Assembly: GCA_027625095.1 (NCBI GenBank)
Contig: JAQBXN010000007.1
Coordinates: 62,001 to 126,000 of the forward strand
From: Planctomycetota bacterium
GTDB lineage: Bacteria; Planctomycetota; PUPC01; JACPCR01
Reading direction: 5' to 3'
Length of the DNA: 64,000 nt
Positions 22,978-31,482 of this stretch are shown piece by piece (within the stretch, counting starts at the first letter, position 1; the number at the start of each line of letters is the position of its first letter). The notes beneath the pieces are model-generated. The model was not told where the DNA came from, did not search any database, and worked only from the letters and a program-made list of their open reading frames with translations. Made by a program: the position numbers and the translations under genes.

Positions 22978-24513
22978 CTACTGAAGCTCCCTCTTTAACA
23001 CCTTGCCTGAAGCGTTTCGCGGCAATTGATTCATGAATTCGATCTGCTGGGGCACTTTGTAGCTGGCCAGCTTCTCCACACAAAGTTTTTTGATTTCCGG
23101 CGGGCTTAGGTCCACTCCTTCGTGAGGCACGATTACCGCCTTGACCAGCTCCCCGAGATAGCTCCGCACTCCGGTTGCCGGTATACCGACCACCGCGCAT
23201 TCACGAACCTTTTCGTGTGTCAGAATGCAGTTCTCCACTTCGAGGGCGTAGACGTTTTCCCCGCCCACGATAATCATGTCCTTGCTGCGGCCTTTGAGAA
23301 AAACGAATCCCCCCTCATCCACGAGGGCAAGGTCGCCGGTGTTGAACCATTCGCCCTTCATGGATTCGGCCAGGCGCTCCGGTTGCTTCCAGTAGCCACA
23401 GATGACGTTGGACTTGTGAAAGTGAAGTTCGCCGATCTCACCGGGAGGGCACTCGTTTCCTTCTTCGTCAAAAATCCTTTGGCTCACATGGGGTAGGAGT
23501 TTGCCAATGGATTCTGGATGCCTGTCCGCATCGCCGTCCGGCAGGACGTGCGTCATGGAAATCGTTTCCGTCAGGCCAAAGAAATTGTGCAGCGTTACAC
23601 CGGGAAATCGGTCACGAAGTTTCTGAATGGTGACTGGCGGCATTGGCGAACCGGCGTAGGCCAGCAGGCGAAGACAGCCCACATCGAACTCTTCGAGATC
23701 TTTCTTCATGGCCAGCCAATGAAACATTGTCGGCACTCCGAAGAATGTTGTAATCCGATTTACGTGGATGAGTTCAACGAGTGCCGAAATCTCATTCTTC
23801 GGCGCGAGCACAATAGTTGAGCCTAACAGGGCGCTGGTGGGTACAAGACTGTAGAGGGCTGTCGCATGGAACATCGGTACGACCAGCATGTGCACGTCTT
23901 CGTGCCGCAGGCTGTGCGCGTAGATGGCGAGCATGTTGTTAAACAGCAGGTCGCCGTGCCGCATCATCGCCCCCTTCGGAGTGCCCGTCGTGCCTGAAGT
24001 ATGCATCACGATAGCGAGGTCTTCTTCCGCAATTGCGGGGTGCCAGTCGAAGCCGCCCTCGCCTTCGGACAGAGATTCGTAGGAGGCAATCCCCTCATCG
24101 TCTACGCCAATCCCGACCACCTTCTCGACGCCTTTACATCTGGAAAGAATCTCACTCACGGCGCCCCAGTTCTCGTGGTGAACGACTACAAATCGCGCAT
24201 CCGAGTTACCGATTACATGGGCGAGTTCCTCTTCTCCAAGCCGGACATTCACCGGCACCACCACTCCGCCATTCTTAATCACCGCCCAGTAGGTCACGTA
24301 GTATTCGAAACAGTTTGGGCCGGCGATAGCCACCTTGTCACCGGGTTCCATTCCGAAGTCTTCACGAAGATGGCGACGCAGGTTGTCGCTCAGCCGGTCG
24401 CATTCTTCATACCTGTAGCCCTGGCCTTCATAGATAACGGCTGTTTTCCGCGGGAATTTTTCCAGGTTGTGGTACCAGGCGTCGCGAATGCTGCTCAGTT
24501 TGACTCCGCTCAT
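22978..24513 (-). CDS. AMP-forming acyl-CoA synthetase/ligase
   Basis: This is a 511-residue ANL-superfamily enzyme that activates a carboxylic acid to acyl-AMP and transfers it to CoA. The P-loop motif T-S-G-T-T-G-T-P-K-G lies near residue 172, the F-F-G-L-T-E-T motif near residue 312, and W-F-N-T-G-D near residue 387. G-R-S-K-D-M-I-I-V-G-G-E-N-V near residue 409 is the hinge. The C-terminal catalytic lysine is in N-A-S-G-K-V-L-K-R at the end of the chain. Overall similarity is to medium- or long-chain fatty acid-CoA ligases (FadD/CaiC-like); the substrate is uncertain. GGAG 7 nt upstream supports the ATG at 24513. It is the last gene of a minus-strand run with 90 nt to its upstream neighbour. 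Confidence 0.88.
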   Translation of the reverse strand: MSGVKLSSIRDAWYHNLEKFPRKTAVIYEGQGYRYEECDRLSDNLRRHLREDFGMEPGDKVAIAGPNCFEYYVTYWAVIKNGGVVVPVNVRLGEEELAHVIGNSDARFVVVHHENWGAVSEILSRCKGVEKVVGIGVDDEGIASYESLSEGEGGFDWHPAIAEEDLAIVMHTSGTTGTPKGAMMRHGDLLFNNMLAIYAHSLRHEDVHMLVVPMFHATALYSLVPTSALLGSTIVLAPKNEISALVELIHVNRITTFFGVPTMFHWLAMKKDLEEFDVGCLRLLAYAGSPMPPVTIQKLRDRFPGVTLHNFFGLTETISMTHVLPDGDADRHPESIGKLLPHVSQRIFDEEGNECPPGEIGELHFHKSNVICGYWKQPERLAESMKGEWFNTGDLALVDEGGFVFLKGRSKDMIIVGGENVYALEVENCILTHEKVRECAVVGIPATGVRSYLGELVKAVIVPHEGVDLSPPEIKKLCVEKLASYKVPQQIEFMNQLPRNASGKVLKRELQ

Positions 24514-24603
24514 AGCTTGCTCCGTTGTTTAGATCGTCGGTTTCGCCCGGCCGCATTCTAGCAATGACGGACTCTGGCAAGAAACGGGCTGGTATTATCG
24601 CGG

Positions 24604-25428
24604 CTATCTTCCCTGAATATAGTCCAACACCTCTTGCCTGGTCTTCTGGTCATTGACAAATGACATCAAGAGTTCCACTCGCTGTCGCATGAAAAGGTCG
24701 GGGGTATAGGAATATTTAGTGCTGAGGAGACCTTTGACTGAGATCAATACCTCACCTTCGACCAGTTCTTCCAGGGCTTGCTGAATATCTTTCTTATCAT
24801 CACTGAGGTTTTTGGCGAATTCCTTGAGCGTGTAACTGTCCGCCTGGCGGTGGATGATGTGGCTGACGATTCCGAGATGAGTCATGCCCCGGACGGATGT
24901 TTCGACAAGATTCTTCACATCGTCCATGCGAGCGCCGGTTGCTGCCTGCCTCTGGGTGGTCATGGCACCACCCTCATCAATGCGGCGTACGGCCTGCACC
25001 AGCCGTGACGCCGGCTTACCGCCCTCCCCTTCCAGGCGTTTCAAACCGCGGTTAATGCCGTCGACCTGTTCTTCGCTCAACAGGCCCTTCTGCAACATGA
25101 TTTCGCCGATATCCCTTTTGGGTGCGGATTGGCGTTGCAGCTTCAGACAATCCGTGACCTGGTCTTTGGTCGCGTATCCATTCTGGATTGCGATCAGCCC
25201 GAACCGGATGGATGCGTTCTCCTGCTTCAACACGTGCTGAACCTGGATAACGTGCTGCACGTCGACAGACTTGAGGGCCTTCATCTCGACCAGGATTTCG
25301 CCGATAAGCTGCCGATCCGGCCCGTCCTGCATCTCTTGAGTCATCAACGCTCGCGTGAGCTGTGGCTTGGTTATCAACTCAGAGCGAACGGCAATCGTGC
25401 CGAACAATCGAGCATCCTCGTTATCCAT
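24604..25428 (-). CDS. MshEN-like (GspE N-terminal type) repeat protein
   Basis: This is a 274-residue cytoplasmic protein built from repeats of the MshEN/GspE-II N-terminal type. F-G-T-I-A-V-R-S-E-L-I-T-K-P-Q-L near residue 9, I-G-E-I-L-V-E-M-K-A-L-K near residue 41, F-G-L-I-A-I-Q-N-G-Y-A-T near residue 75 and I-G-E-I-M-L-Q-K-G-L-L-S near residue 106 are four versions of one unit. The C-terminal half (about 170-274) is helical, with no family I know. Such stand-alone MshEN proteins are common in Planctomycetes and Lentisphaerae; some family members bind cyclic di-GMP. GGAG 8 nt before the ATG supports the start. It lies 63 nt from the MnmE-like gene. Confidence 0.6.
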   Translation of the reverse strand: MDNEDARLFGTIAVRSELITKPQLTRALMTQEMQDGPDRQLIGEILVEMKALKSVDVQHVIQVQHVLKQENASIRFGLIAIQNGYATKDQVTDCLKLQRQSAPKRDIGEIMLQKGLLSEEQVDGINRGLKRLEGEGGKPASRLVQAVRRIDEGGAMTTQRQAATGARMDDVKNLVETSVRGMTHLGIVSHIIHRQADSYTLKEFAKNLSDDKKDIQQALEELVEGEVLISVKGLLSTKYSYTPDLFMRQRVELLMSFVNDQKTRQEVLDYIQGR

Positions 25429-25491
25429 ACCAGCGCTCCTTTAGCTTGTGAAGAGAAAAGCTTGAGAAGTATATGGAAATCTTTGCGCGGT

Positions 25492-26664
25492 TTACAGGGT
25501 TCCGGGATTCTCCACCTGCCTGTCGAGCAAAACCGCTCCAAGCAATGAAACAAGCTCGTGATTTTCAGACTTCACAGCTTCGAGAATCTGAGTGAATATG
25601 TCCGCCTGTCGCGAGGTAAAGATGGCCGGGTCGCATGCTGCGTAATCTCGATTTGGTGCTACGGCACCAAGCAGGGCGGCTGTCAGTTTGTCCATATCTT
25701 TACCCGTCTTGGCGGAAACATGAACCGAAGAAATTTTCCCCGCCGTCCAATAAGAATCTGAAAACAGGTCTGACTTATTGCAAACCAGAATCGCAGGTTT
25801 CGATGAGTGTATTGCTTCAAGAGCCGAGGCGGCCCGTTCGTCTACCTCCTGCGTGCCGTCCACCACAAACAGCACCAACGAAGCTTCCTCGAGCTGCCGT
25901 CCGGACACTTCTATGGCGGCTGACTCAATCGGATGCTCGGTTTCTCTGAGCCCTGCGGTATCAATAAGGCGGACCGGAATTCCGGCAACGAGAATCTCCT
26001 CTTCAATCGCATCCCGGGTCGTTCCGGGCACATCCGCAATGATGACGCGATTTCTACCAACCATGGCGTTGAACAGGCTGCTCTTTCCCGCGTTCGGCGG
26101 GCCGGCAAGAACGACTCGCGGAGGATTACACAGGACTTCGCCCAAGCGCGGCGAAATGAGCAGTCTTTCGACCTCCTCCGCCCTGCCCTCTCCCGCAAGA
26201 ATTTTCATTACTAACTTTGACAGAGCACCTGCTCTCTGAGAGAGCAACAACGACAAAGCCAGTGGACTGCGTGCTTCCGGAATTGCCGCCTCAGCCTCGC
26301 GTTGAATCCCGTCAAGATTTCCCACCTGTGAAAAGGAAAACTCCGAATAGCCCAACTCCACAAAATCTCTGGAGACAAGAAAGTTCGTAATCCGGCGAAT
26401 GCTTTGATACCCGCCGTGACATTGAATTTCCGTTTCGGAGCCTTCTGTAAATCCCGTCACCATGACTTCATCAAGGGTCTCCCCTCCCTGTTCCAGAAAG
26501 CCAAAAACGAGTCGGCCCTGCGGAATGGAACTGAGGCGTCGACCGGCTACAGTCCGGAACGCCATGACAAGAATGTTTTCCGCCGACGGCCCCTTCAATC
26601 GAATGATGCCGACGCCGCCTTCACCCCGTGGTGTGAGAATGGAAAAGAGGTTCTTACCCATCAT
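25492..26664 (-). CDS. MnmE/TrmE-like GTPase, divergent and lacking the C-terminal cysteine motif
   Basis: This is a 390-residue GTPase related to MnmE, which with MnmG modifies uridine 34 of some tRNAs. The N-terminal folate-binding-like domain (1-120; T-P-R-G-E-G-G-V-G-I-I-R-L, C-H-G-G) and the helical linker are present but diverged. The G domain is clear: G-P-P-N-A-G-K-S-S (G1) near residue 185, G-T-T-R-D (G2), D-T-A-G-L-R (G3), C-N-K-S-D (G4) and S-A-K-T-G (G5). Canonical MnmE is about 450 residues and ends in F-C-I-G-K; here the chain stops after R-Q-V-E-N-P-G-T-L, so the catalytic cysteine is missing. It is downstream of zwf (17 nt). It could be a repurposed paralogue. Confidence 0.8.
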   Translation of the reverse strand: MMGKNLFSILTPRGEGGVGIIRLKGPSAENILVMAFRTVAGRRLSSIPQGRLVFGFLEQGGETLDEVMVTGFTEGSETEIQCHGGYQSIRRITNFLVSRDFVELGYSEFSFSQVGNLDGIQREAEAAIPEARSPLALSLLLSQRAGALSKLVMKILAGEGRAEEVERLLISPRLGEVLCNPPRVVLAGPPNAGKSSLFNAMVGRNRVIIADVPGTTRDAIEEEILVAGIPVRLIDTAGLRETEHPIESAAIEVSGRQLEEASLVLFVVDGTQEVDERAASALEAIHSSKPAILVCNKSDLFSDSYWTAGKISSVHVSAKTGKDMDKLTAALLGAVAPNRDYAACDPAIFTSRQADIFTQILEAVKSENHELVSLLGAVLLDRQVENPGTL

Positions 26665-26681
26665 TGGTCACGCATGGCTCC

Positions 26682-28235
26682 CTACAGCCGCCGCCAACGC
26701 CGACCATCACGAAAAAGTAATTCATCAGCGGTTGCTGGGCCCCATGAGCCGGCCATGTAATTTGGGAAATCATTTATCGGCTGCTTTGACCAGCCATCCA
26801 GAATCGGCGTGATAAAAGACCAGGCCGCCTCAACTTCATCCCGACGCATGAAGAGAGTGGCATCGCCCAGCATCACATCGAGCAGCAGGCGTTCGTATGC
26901 TTCAGGGGTGCCAGCGGGGTATACGGAGGAGTAACCGAAATCAAGGGATACGGGTCGAACGGCTACATGTGGGCCGGGAACCTTGGAGCCAATCTCCAGG
27001 GCGATGCCTTCGTTGGGCTGAATGCGGATGGAAAGCACATTCGGAGCGACCGGCTTCGAAGGGTTGGCATTAAACAAAATTGGCGGCACGCCTCGGAAGA
27101 AGATAGAGATTTCTGCACATTGCTTCGGCAGGCGCTTTCCTGTCCGCAAGTAAAAGGGGACACCAGACCAGCGCCAATTGTCAATATAGCATTTGAGCGC
27201 CACGAACGTTTCGGTCTGGGATTCCTCCGCCACCTTTTCAGCAGCCCGGTAACCGATGACTGCCGAGCCCTTCACGAGCCCTTCGCCGTACTGTCCTCTG
27301 ACCGCATATTGATTGGTTTGTTCGCTGGATATGGGGCGAAGAGCTTCAAGTATCTGGCGTTTTTCATCGCGGATAGCATCGGCGCCCAGATTGTGTGGCG
27401 GTTCCATCGCTGTGAGACAGAGGAGCTGGAGCAAGTGGTTCTGAACCATGTCTCGCAACGCCCCGATATCCTCATAGTAACCACCGCGGCGATCCAGTCC
27501 GCCGGTTTCAGAGACGGTGATTTGAACATGGTCGATGTGATTGTGATTCCAGAGCGGCTCGAAGATGCCGTTAGCGAAACGCATGACCAGGATGTTCTGA
27601 ACGGTCTCCTTGCCAAGATAGTGATCGATGCGGTAGGTCTGCGATTCATCAAAGCTCGCCGCGAGGGAGCGATTCAGCTTTGTGGCGGAATCGAGGTCGC
27701 GACCAATTGGTTTTTCCACGACCAGTCTCGACCAGTGTTCACCGGCGTCGTGGTCTTCCGCCAGCCCGGTTTGCTTGAGGCAGGCACCGATGTCGCCGTA
27801 GGCGCTGGGCGGGGTCGCCAGGTAATAGAGCCAGTTCTTGCCGCTGCGGAAATTGTTGTGCCGTTCACTCTGAAGCTTCTGAAGACTATGAAACGAATCG
27901 GGCTCATCGTAATGGCCCCGATGGTAGTAAAGTCTGGAGGCGAACTCGTTCCATTTGCCCTGATCAATGGGTCGCCTGGAAAATTCATTGATGGCCTGGC
28001 GGGCAAGTTCCTGGAAGACCTCGTTCGTCATTTCACTACGCGCAAAACCGATAATGATGAAATGCTTTGGGAGGATTCCATCCACGAACAGATTGTAAAA
28101 CGCTGGCAATAGTTTTCGCTTAGTCAGGTCTCCGCTGGCACCGAATATGACGACACCGCAGTCATGGGGTGAGCGTATATCCAGAGCATGCAGGTTTGTT
28201 TTTGTACGAGTGGTCTCTGGCATCGATTCAGTCAC
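26682..28235 (-). CDS. zwf: Glucose-6-phosphate 1-dehydrogenase
   Basis: This is a 517-residue cytoplasmic NADP-dependent dehydrogenase that opens the oxidative pentose phosphate pathway. The Rossmann motif G-A-S-G-D-L-T-K-R-K lies near residue 33, E-K-P-I-G-R-D-L near residue 176, and the signature R-I-D-H-Y-L-G-K-E near residue 206 contains the catalytic His-Asp and substrate-binding lysine. G-K-R-L-P-K near residue 368 is also conserved. The length is normal. The start (28235) overlaps the 3' end of the upstream HEAT gene by 8 nt; a second in-frame ATG lies 12 nt further in. The downstream MnmE-like gene starts 17 nt after the stop, so translational coupling is likely on both sides. Confidence 0.93.
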   Translation of the reverse strand: MTESMPETTRTKTNLHALDIRSPHDCGVVIFGASGDLTKRKLLPAFYNLFVDGILPKHFIIIGFARSEMTNEVFQELARQAINEFSRRPIDQGKWNEFASRLYYHRGHYDEPDSFHSLQKLQSERHNNFRSGKNWLYYLATPPSAYGDIGACLKQTGLAEDHDAGEHWSRLVVEKPIGRDLDSATKLNRSLAASFDESQTYRIDHYLGKETVQNILVMRFANGIFEPLWNHNHIDHVQITVSETGGLDRRGGYYEDIGALRDMVQNHLLQLLCLTAMEPPHNLGADAIRDEKRQILEALRPISSEQTNQYAVRGQYGEGLVKGSAVIGYRAAEKVAEESQTETFVALKCYIDNWRWSGVPFYLRTGKRLPKQCAEISIFFRGVPPILFNANPSKPVAPNVLSIRIQPNEGIALEIGSKVPGPHVAVRPVSLDFGYSSVYPAGTPEAYERLLLDVMLGDATLFMRRDEVEAAWSFITPILDGWSKQPINDFPNYMAGSWGPATADELLFRDGRRWRRL

Positions 28236-29481
28236 TGAACAGCTTGATCGTTTCCGCCTGCTTTTTCGCCTCCGGCCAGGGCAAGAGCCTGAGGATGGAT
28301 CGGACCCACAATCCCATGGCCTGATCCCAGTTTGGGTTGTCTTCCAATTTCTTCTTGAATTCGTCCATCATGTAATCAACGGACTTCACGCCGACGGCAT
28401 GCAACTCCCTCGCCATCTGCATGTAGCCTTCTTTCGAGTTGAAGAGAGCTCTTCCCGGGGGCGTTTCATAGACCGATGGGCTGGTAAAACGATCGAACAG
28501 TTTGGCGAACAGCTCGCGCCATTCCTCTTCGGTTCGCTTCAAGGTTGAAGGCTCGAAGTCTTCAGATTTGCCATTTTTCATCCAGGTATCCCATGTCCTG
28601 TATTCTTCATCGTAGAGGGGCCCCCAATCCATCTCAGAGATCTTGCCGAGTGCGTAACCTGCGGCGTGTCTCACAAAATAAAACCGTCCCATGAACGGCC
28701 TGGGGTTCGGGCCTGGCTCTCTGGGAAGATCCTTTTCCGGTGTGGTGAACGCGTCGTCTTTGAGAGCTTCGATCAGAGCCCGGATTGCTTTGTCGTTCTT
28801 AAAATTGGAAAGAGCGAGGGCCGCAAATCGCTTCTCACGCTGCAATTCTTTCTCTTTGGAGTGAAGTATCTCGATGATGTAATCCATGCCACGGGGGTCG
28901 CCTATCCTTCCCAGGGCCTCAGCTATCCGACCTCGAAGATAAGAGTCTTTGGGGACGTGTTTTATGATATGTGGAACGGCATCCGCACCGGCGAATACCA
29001 ACTCTTGGGTAAATTGTCGAGTGGTCTCAAAAAGGAAATAGGGTGGCTCTTCGATGAATTGGATGAGCTTTTCCACACGCTCTTCCATAGGTAGCTCCAA
29101 TAGCGGAACGACAAGTCTCTGAATTCGCAGTCGAAGTACCAATGGCCACGCTGCGTAGCGATTCGGGTAGAGCTTGTCTTCGTACTCTCCATCTTTCTTA
29201 ACAGTAAAATAAGTGTCGCGATATTGGATTATTGAGGCCTGCAAATGAAGTTTGTCGAGGTCTTCCATCGAATACTTCGGCAGCGGAGGCCCAATCCCCA
29301 CATAGGCCAGCAGTTGGTATAGATCCGTCTTCTTCAAGGTATTCAATTTCTCGAGCAGTTCGTCCGCTTTCATGGGCTGGAACTCCAACGCCCCCTCCTG
29401 TGGGAGAGGTTCCTGCTCGGCTTGCAGCCCGCTCAAGGCCGTACAGGCTGCTATCAGTAAGTTCAGAAACAGTGCTTTCAC
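28228..29481 (-). CDS. Exported HEAT-repeat protein
   Basis: This is a 417-residue protein with a signal peptide (A-L-F-L-N-L-L-I-A-A-C-T-A-L) and a large alpha-helical domain. Between residues 165 and 240 the helices read like HEAT/PBS-lyase repeats (V-P-H-I-I-K-H-V-P, L-R-G-R-I-A-E-A-L-G-R-I-G-D-P-R-G, A-L-S-N-F-K-N-D-K-A-I-R-A-L-I-E-A-L). Such proteins usually act as binding scaffolds. The open frame goes up to 29679, but GTG at 29481 directly precedes the signal sequence and is my preferred start; no ATG gives a sensible leader. It overlaps zwf by 8 nt. A role in sugar metabolism cannot be deduced. Confidence 0.6.
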   Translation of the reverse strand: MKALFLNLLIAACTALSGLQAEQEPLPQEGALEFQPMKADELLEKLNTLKKTDLYQLLAYVGIGPPLPKYSMEDLDKLHLQASIIQYRDTYFTVKKDGEYEDKLYPNRYAAWPLVLRLRIQRLVVPLLELPMEERVEKLIQFIEEPPYFLFETTRQFTQELVFAGADAVPHIIKHVPKDSYLRGRIAEALGRIGDPRGMDYIIEILHSKEKELQREKRFAALALSNFKNDKAIRALIEALKDDAFTTPEKDLPREPGPNPRPFMGRFYFVRHAAGYALGKISEMDWGPLYDEEYRTWDTWMKNGKSEDFEPSTLKRTEEEWRELFAKLFDRFTSPSVYETPPGRALFNSKEGYMQMARELHAVGVKSVDYMMDEFKKKLEDNPNWDQAMGLWVRSILRLLPWPEAKKQAETIKLFSD

Positions 29482-29683
29482 GTCAATGGCGGTTCTTGAA
29501 ATCAAGGGATCACATTCGGGGCGAAACTTTACGAGATTTTGAGGACCTCGCCGTCGCTTCCCAGAATCTCCACTCAGATTGCCGGATTGCTTTGTCGCTT
29601 GCATCTCACACTCACGAATGGGATGGTCCGGGGCATAGTTGTCACCCCTCCCATTTAAATTCCACGAATACGAGGTCATTCAG

Positions 29684-30658
29684 ATGAAGGTCACAGTTCT
29701 CGCACAGCCGCTGAAGTCGGGCACCTGGCGGGCAATCGAAATGCTTAAAGAGGCAAAACTTAAATACGAATTTACTGAAAGCGATCAAGCCTCTGAAGAT
29801 CAGGTCATCGCGGCCGTAAAAGATGCCGATGCCACCATTGCAGGATCAGAACCCTACTCGCCGAAGGTGATTGAAGCGTGCGGCAATCTCAAAGTGATTG
29901 CCCGCAGCGGCGTGGGCTACGACGCAGTGGATGTGAATGCATGCAGTGAAGCGGGGGTACTGGTGACCATCACGCCCGGGGTAAATCAGGATTCCGTCGC
30001 CGATCTTACCTTTTCATTCCTGATGGCATTCCTGCGGAATATTGTTCAAGACACCGCAGACCTCAGAGCCGGCAAGTGGGGTCGGCCGATCTACAAGAGC
30101 GCGAGGGAATCTGTCCTCGGAGTCGTCGGACTGGGTCGCATAGGGCAGTCGGTCGTCAAACGTGCCATCCCGTTCGGTTTCAAAATACTGGTGGCAGAGA
30201 CTTATCCGGACGCTGATTTCGTTGCGGAACACGGCCTGGAAATCGTCGAGTTCGAAGAACTGCTGAAACGTTCAGACTACGTCTCACTCCACGTGCCACT
30301 GCTGCCCGAGACACGGAACCTGATTAACTCGAAAACCATCGGCCTTATGAAGAACGGCGCCTGCCTGATCAATACCGCTCGTGGCGGTCTGACGGAAGAG
30401 GCAGCACTCGTCGAAGGTCTCAGGTCTGGAAAACTTCGTGGCGCAGGTCTTGATGTGTTCCCGGTCGAGCCGCCCACCGGTTCGCCGCTGTTCGAGTTGC
30501 CAAATGTGCTCTGCACCCCTCACCTGGCGGGCCTGGACCATGAATCCTGCGAAGGTATGGCCAGCATGGCCGCGTCGAGCATTATCCAAATCCTGAATGG
30601 CCGGCTACCTGAGACCGGCGTCATAAATCCTGAGATTTGGGAACGGCGGAGAGTCTGA
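29684..30658 (+). CDS. D-isomer-specific 2-hydroxyacid dehydrogenase (phosphoglycerate dehydrogenase-like)
   Basis: This is a 324-residue NAD-dependent dehydrogenase. G-V-V-G-L-G-R-I-G-Q-S near residue 143 is the dinucleotide motif. N-T-A-R-G-G near residue 228 holds the catalytic arginine, and P-H-L-A-G near residue 286 holds the catalytic histidine. A conserved glutamate precedes it in D-V-F-P-V-E-P-P. The chain has two domains and the usual length, without the ACT domain of longer SerA enzymes. Possible substrates include 3-phosphoglycerate or a sugar-derived 2-hydroxy acid. GAGGT 8 nt before the ATG is a strong Shine-Dalgarno. It is the first plus-strand gene after a divergent promoter region shared with the HEAT gene. 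Confidence 0.88.
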   Translation: MKVTVLAQPLKSGTWRAIEMLKEAKLKYEFTESDQASEDQVIAAVKDADATIAGSEPYSPKVIEACGNLKVIARSGVGYDAVDVNACSEAGVLVTITPGVNQDSVADLTFSFLMAFLRNIVQDTADLRAGKWGRPIYKSARESVLGVVGLGRIGQSVVKRAIPFGFKILVAETYPDADFVAEHGLEIVEFEELLKRSDYVSLHVPLLPETRNLINSKTIGLMKNGACLINTARGGLTEEAALVEGLRSGKLRGAGLDVFPVEPPTGSPLFELPNVLCTPHLAGLDHESCEGMASMAASSIIQILNGRLPETGVINPEIWERRRV

Positions 30659-30760
30659 AATCCAGACCGTTCACCTTGTCCCGGATCAAATCCCGACACT
30701 CTTTCGCCGCGCAAATCTCACGACCAGCAGGAGCTTCCGATTTCTGAATTCATTCGTCTC

Positions 30761-31426
30761 TTGAGTATCCGGCTCATCGTCGCAGTGCTGGACTTTATCG
30801 AACAGATAAAGGTTGTCGCCAAATACTATCTGCCATACCGATTCCATCGCTACGACCTGCTGCTTCTGCGGCATTACCTGCTTCAAAGCCCGTTTTCGAT
30901 CAGCAAGGAATTTCTGATAAAGCAGGGCGCCGACGACCCTTACCAATTTGGTGAGACACCGCTTACTGAGCTCGAGAAGATCGCCCGGCTCGCTGAAGTG
31001 GGGAAAGGGGACGTGGTTTACGATCTCGGATGCGGCACAGGCCGGACTTCATTCTTCCTTAATGCAGTCTTTGGATGCAGAGTGGAGGGCGTTGAAATCA
31101 TTCCTTATTTCGTCGAGCGCGCAGAAGACATCAAGCGGAGGGTTGGGAACGATGACGTCAACTTTACGTGCAGCGATATGCTCGAGACAGACTTTTATAA
31201 GGCGACCGTGGTGTACTTTTATGGCACCTGCGCGGAGGACGATTTTGTGAAGGCACTTATTGAACGCCTGAAACTCAATCTGCAACCAGGTGCCAGAGTC
31301 ATCACCATCAGCTACCCCTTGAAAGAATTTGGGGAGAGTTCCTTCGTGTTGAAAGAAGAAGTTCCCATCAGGTTCAACTGGGGCGCGAGCACTGCATATC
31401 TGCAAGTCTATCAGCCGGATTGTTAG
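30761..31426 (+). CDS. Class I SAM-dependent methyltransferase
   Basis: This is a protein of about 221 residues. V-V-Y-D-L-G-C-G-T-G-R near residue 85 is the SAM-binding motif I, and the acidic end of strand 2 (V-E-G-V-E-I) and V-N-F-T-C-S-D-M (motif II) follow in order. V-V-Y-F-Y-G-T-C-A near residue 152 is the motif IV strand. The N-terminal 60 residues are hydrophobic and basic (L-I-V-A-V-L-D-F-I, Y-Y-L-P-Y-R-F-H-R-Y) and might associate with the membrane. No ATG opens the frame; TTG at 30761 is a guess and the frame stays open upstream. The substrate is unknown. The following membrane-protein gene starts 57 nt downstream. Confidence 0.75.
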   Translation: MSIRLIVAVLDFIEQIKVVAKYYLPYRFHRYDLLLLRHYLLQSPFSISKEFLIKQGADDPYQFGETPLTELEKIARLAEVGKGDVVYDLGCGTGRTSFFLNAVFGCRVEGVEIIPYFVERAEDIKRRVGNDDVNFTCSDMLETDFYKATVVYFYGTCAEDDFVKALIERLKLNLQPGARVITISYPLKEFGESSFVLKEEVPIRFNWGASTAYLQVYQPDC

Positions 31427-31482
31427 TCTCGGACAACCCACAACGGCAAGACCTGACACTGGCACGCTGGTATCCTGTAACC

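Noticed and set aside
26967-28112. 381-residue plus-strand frame opposite zwf
   Set aside because: Shadow of a strongly conserved gene; no domain motifs or ribosome site.
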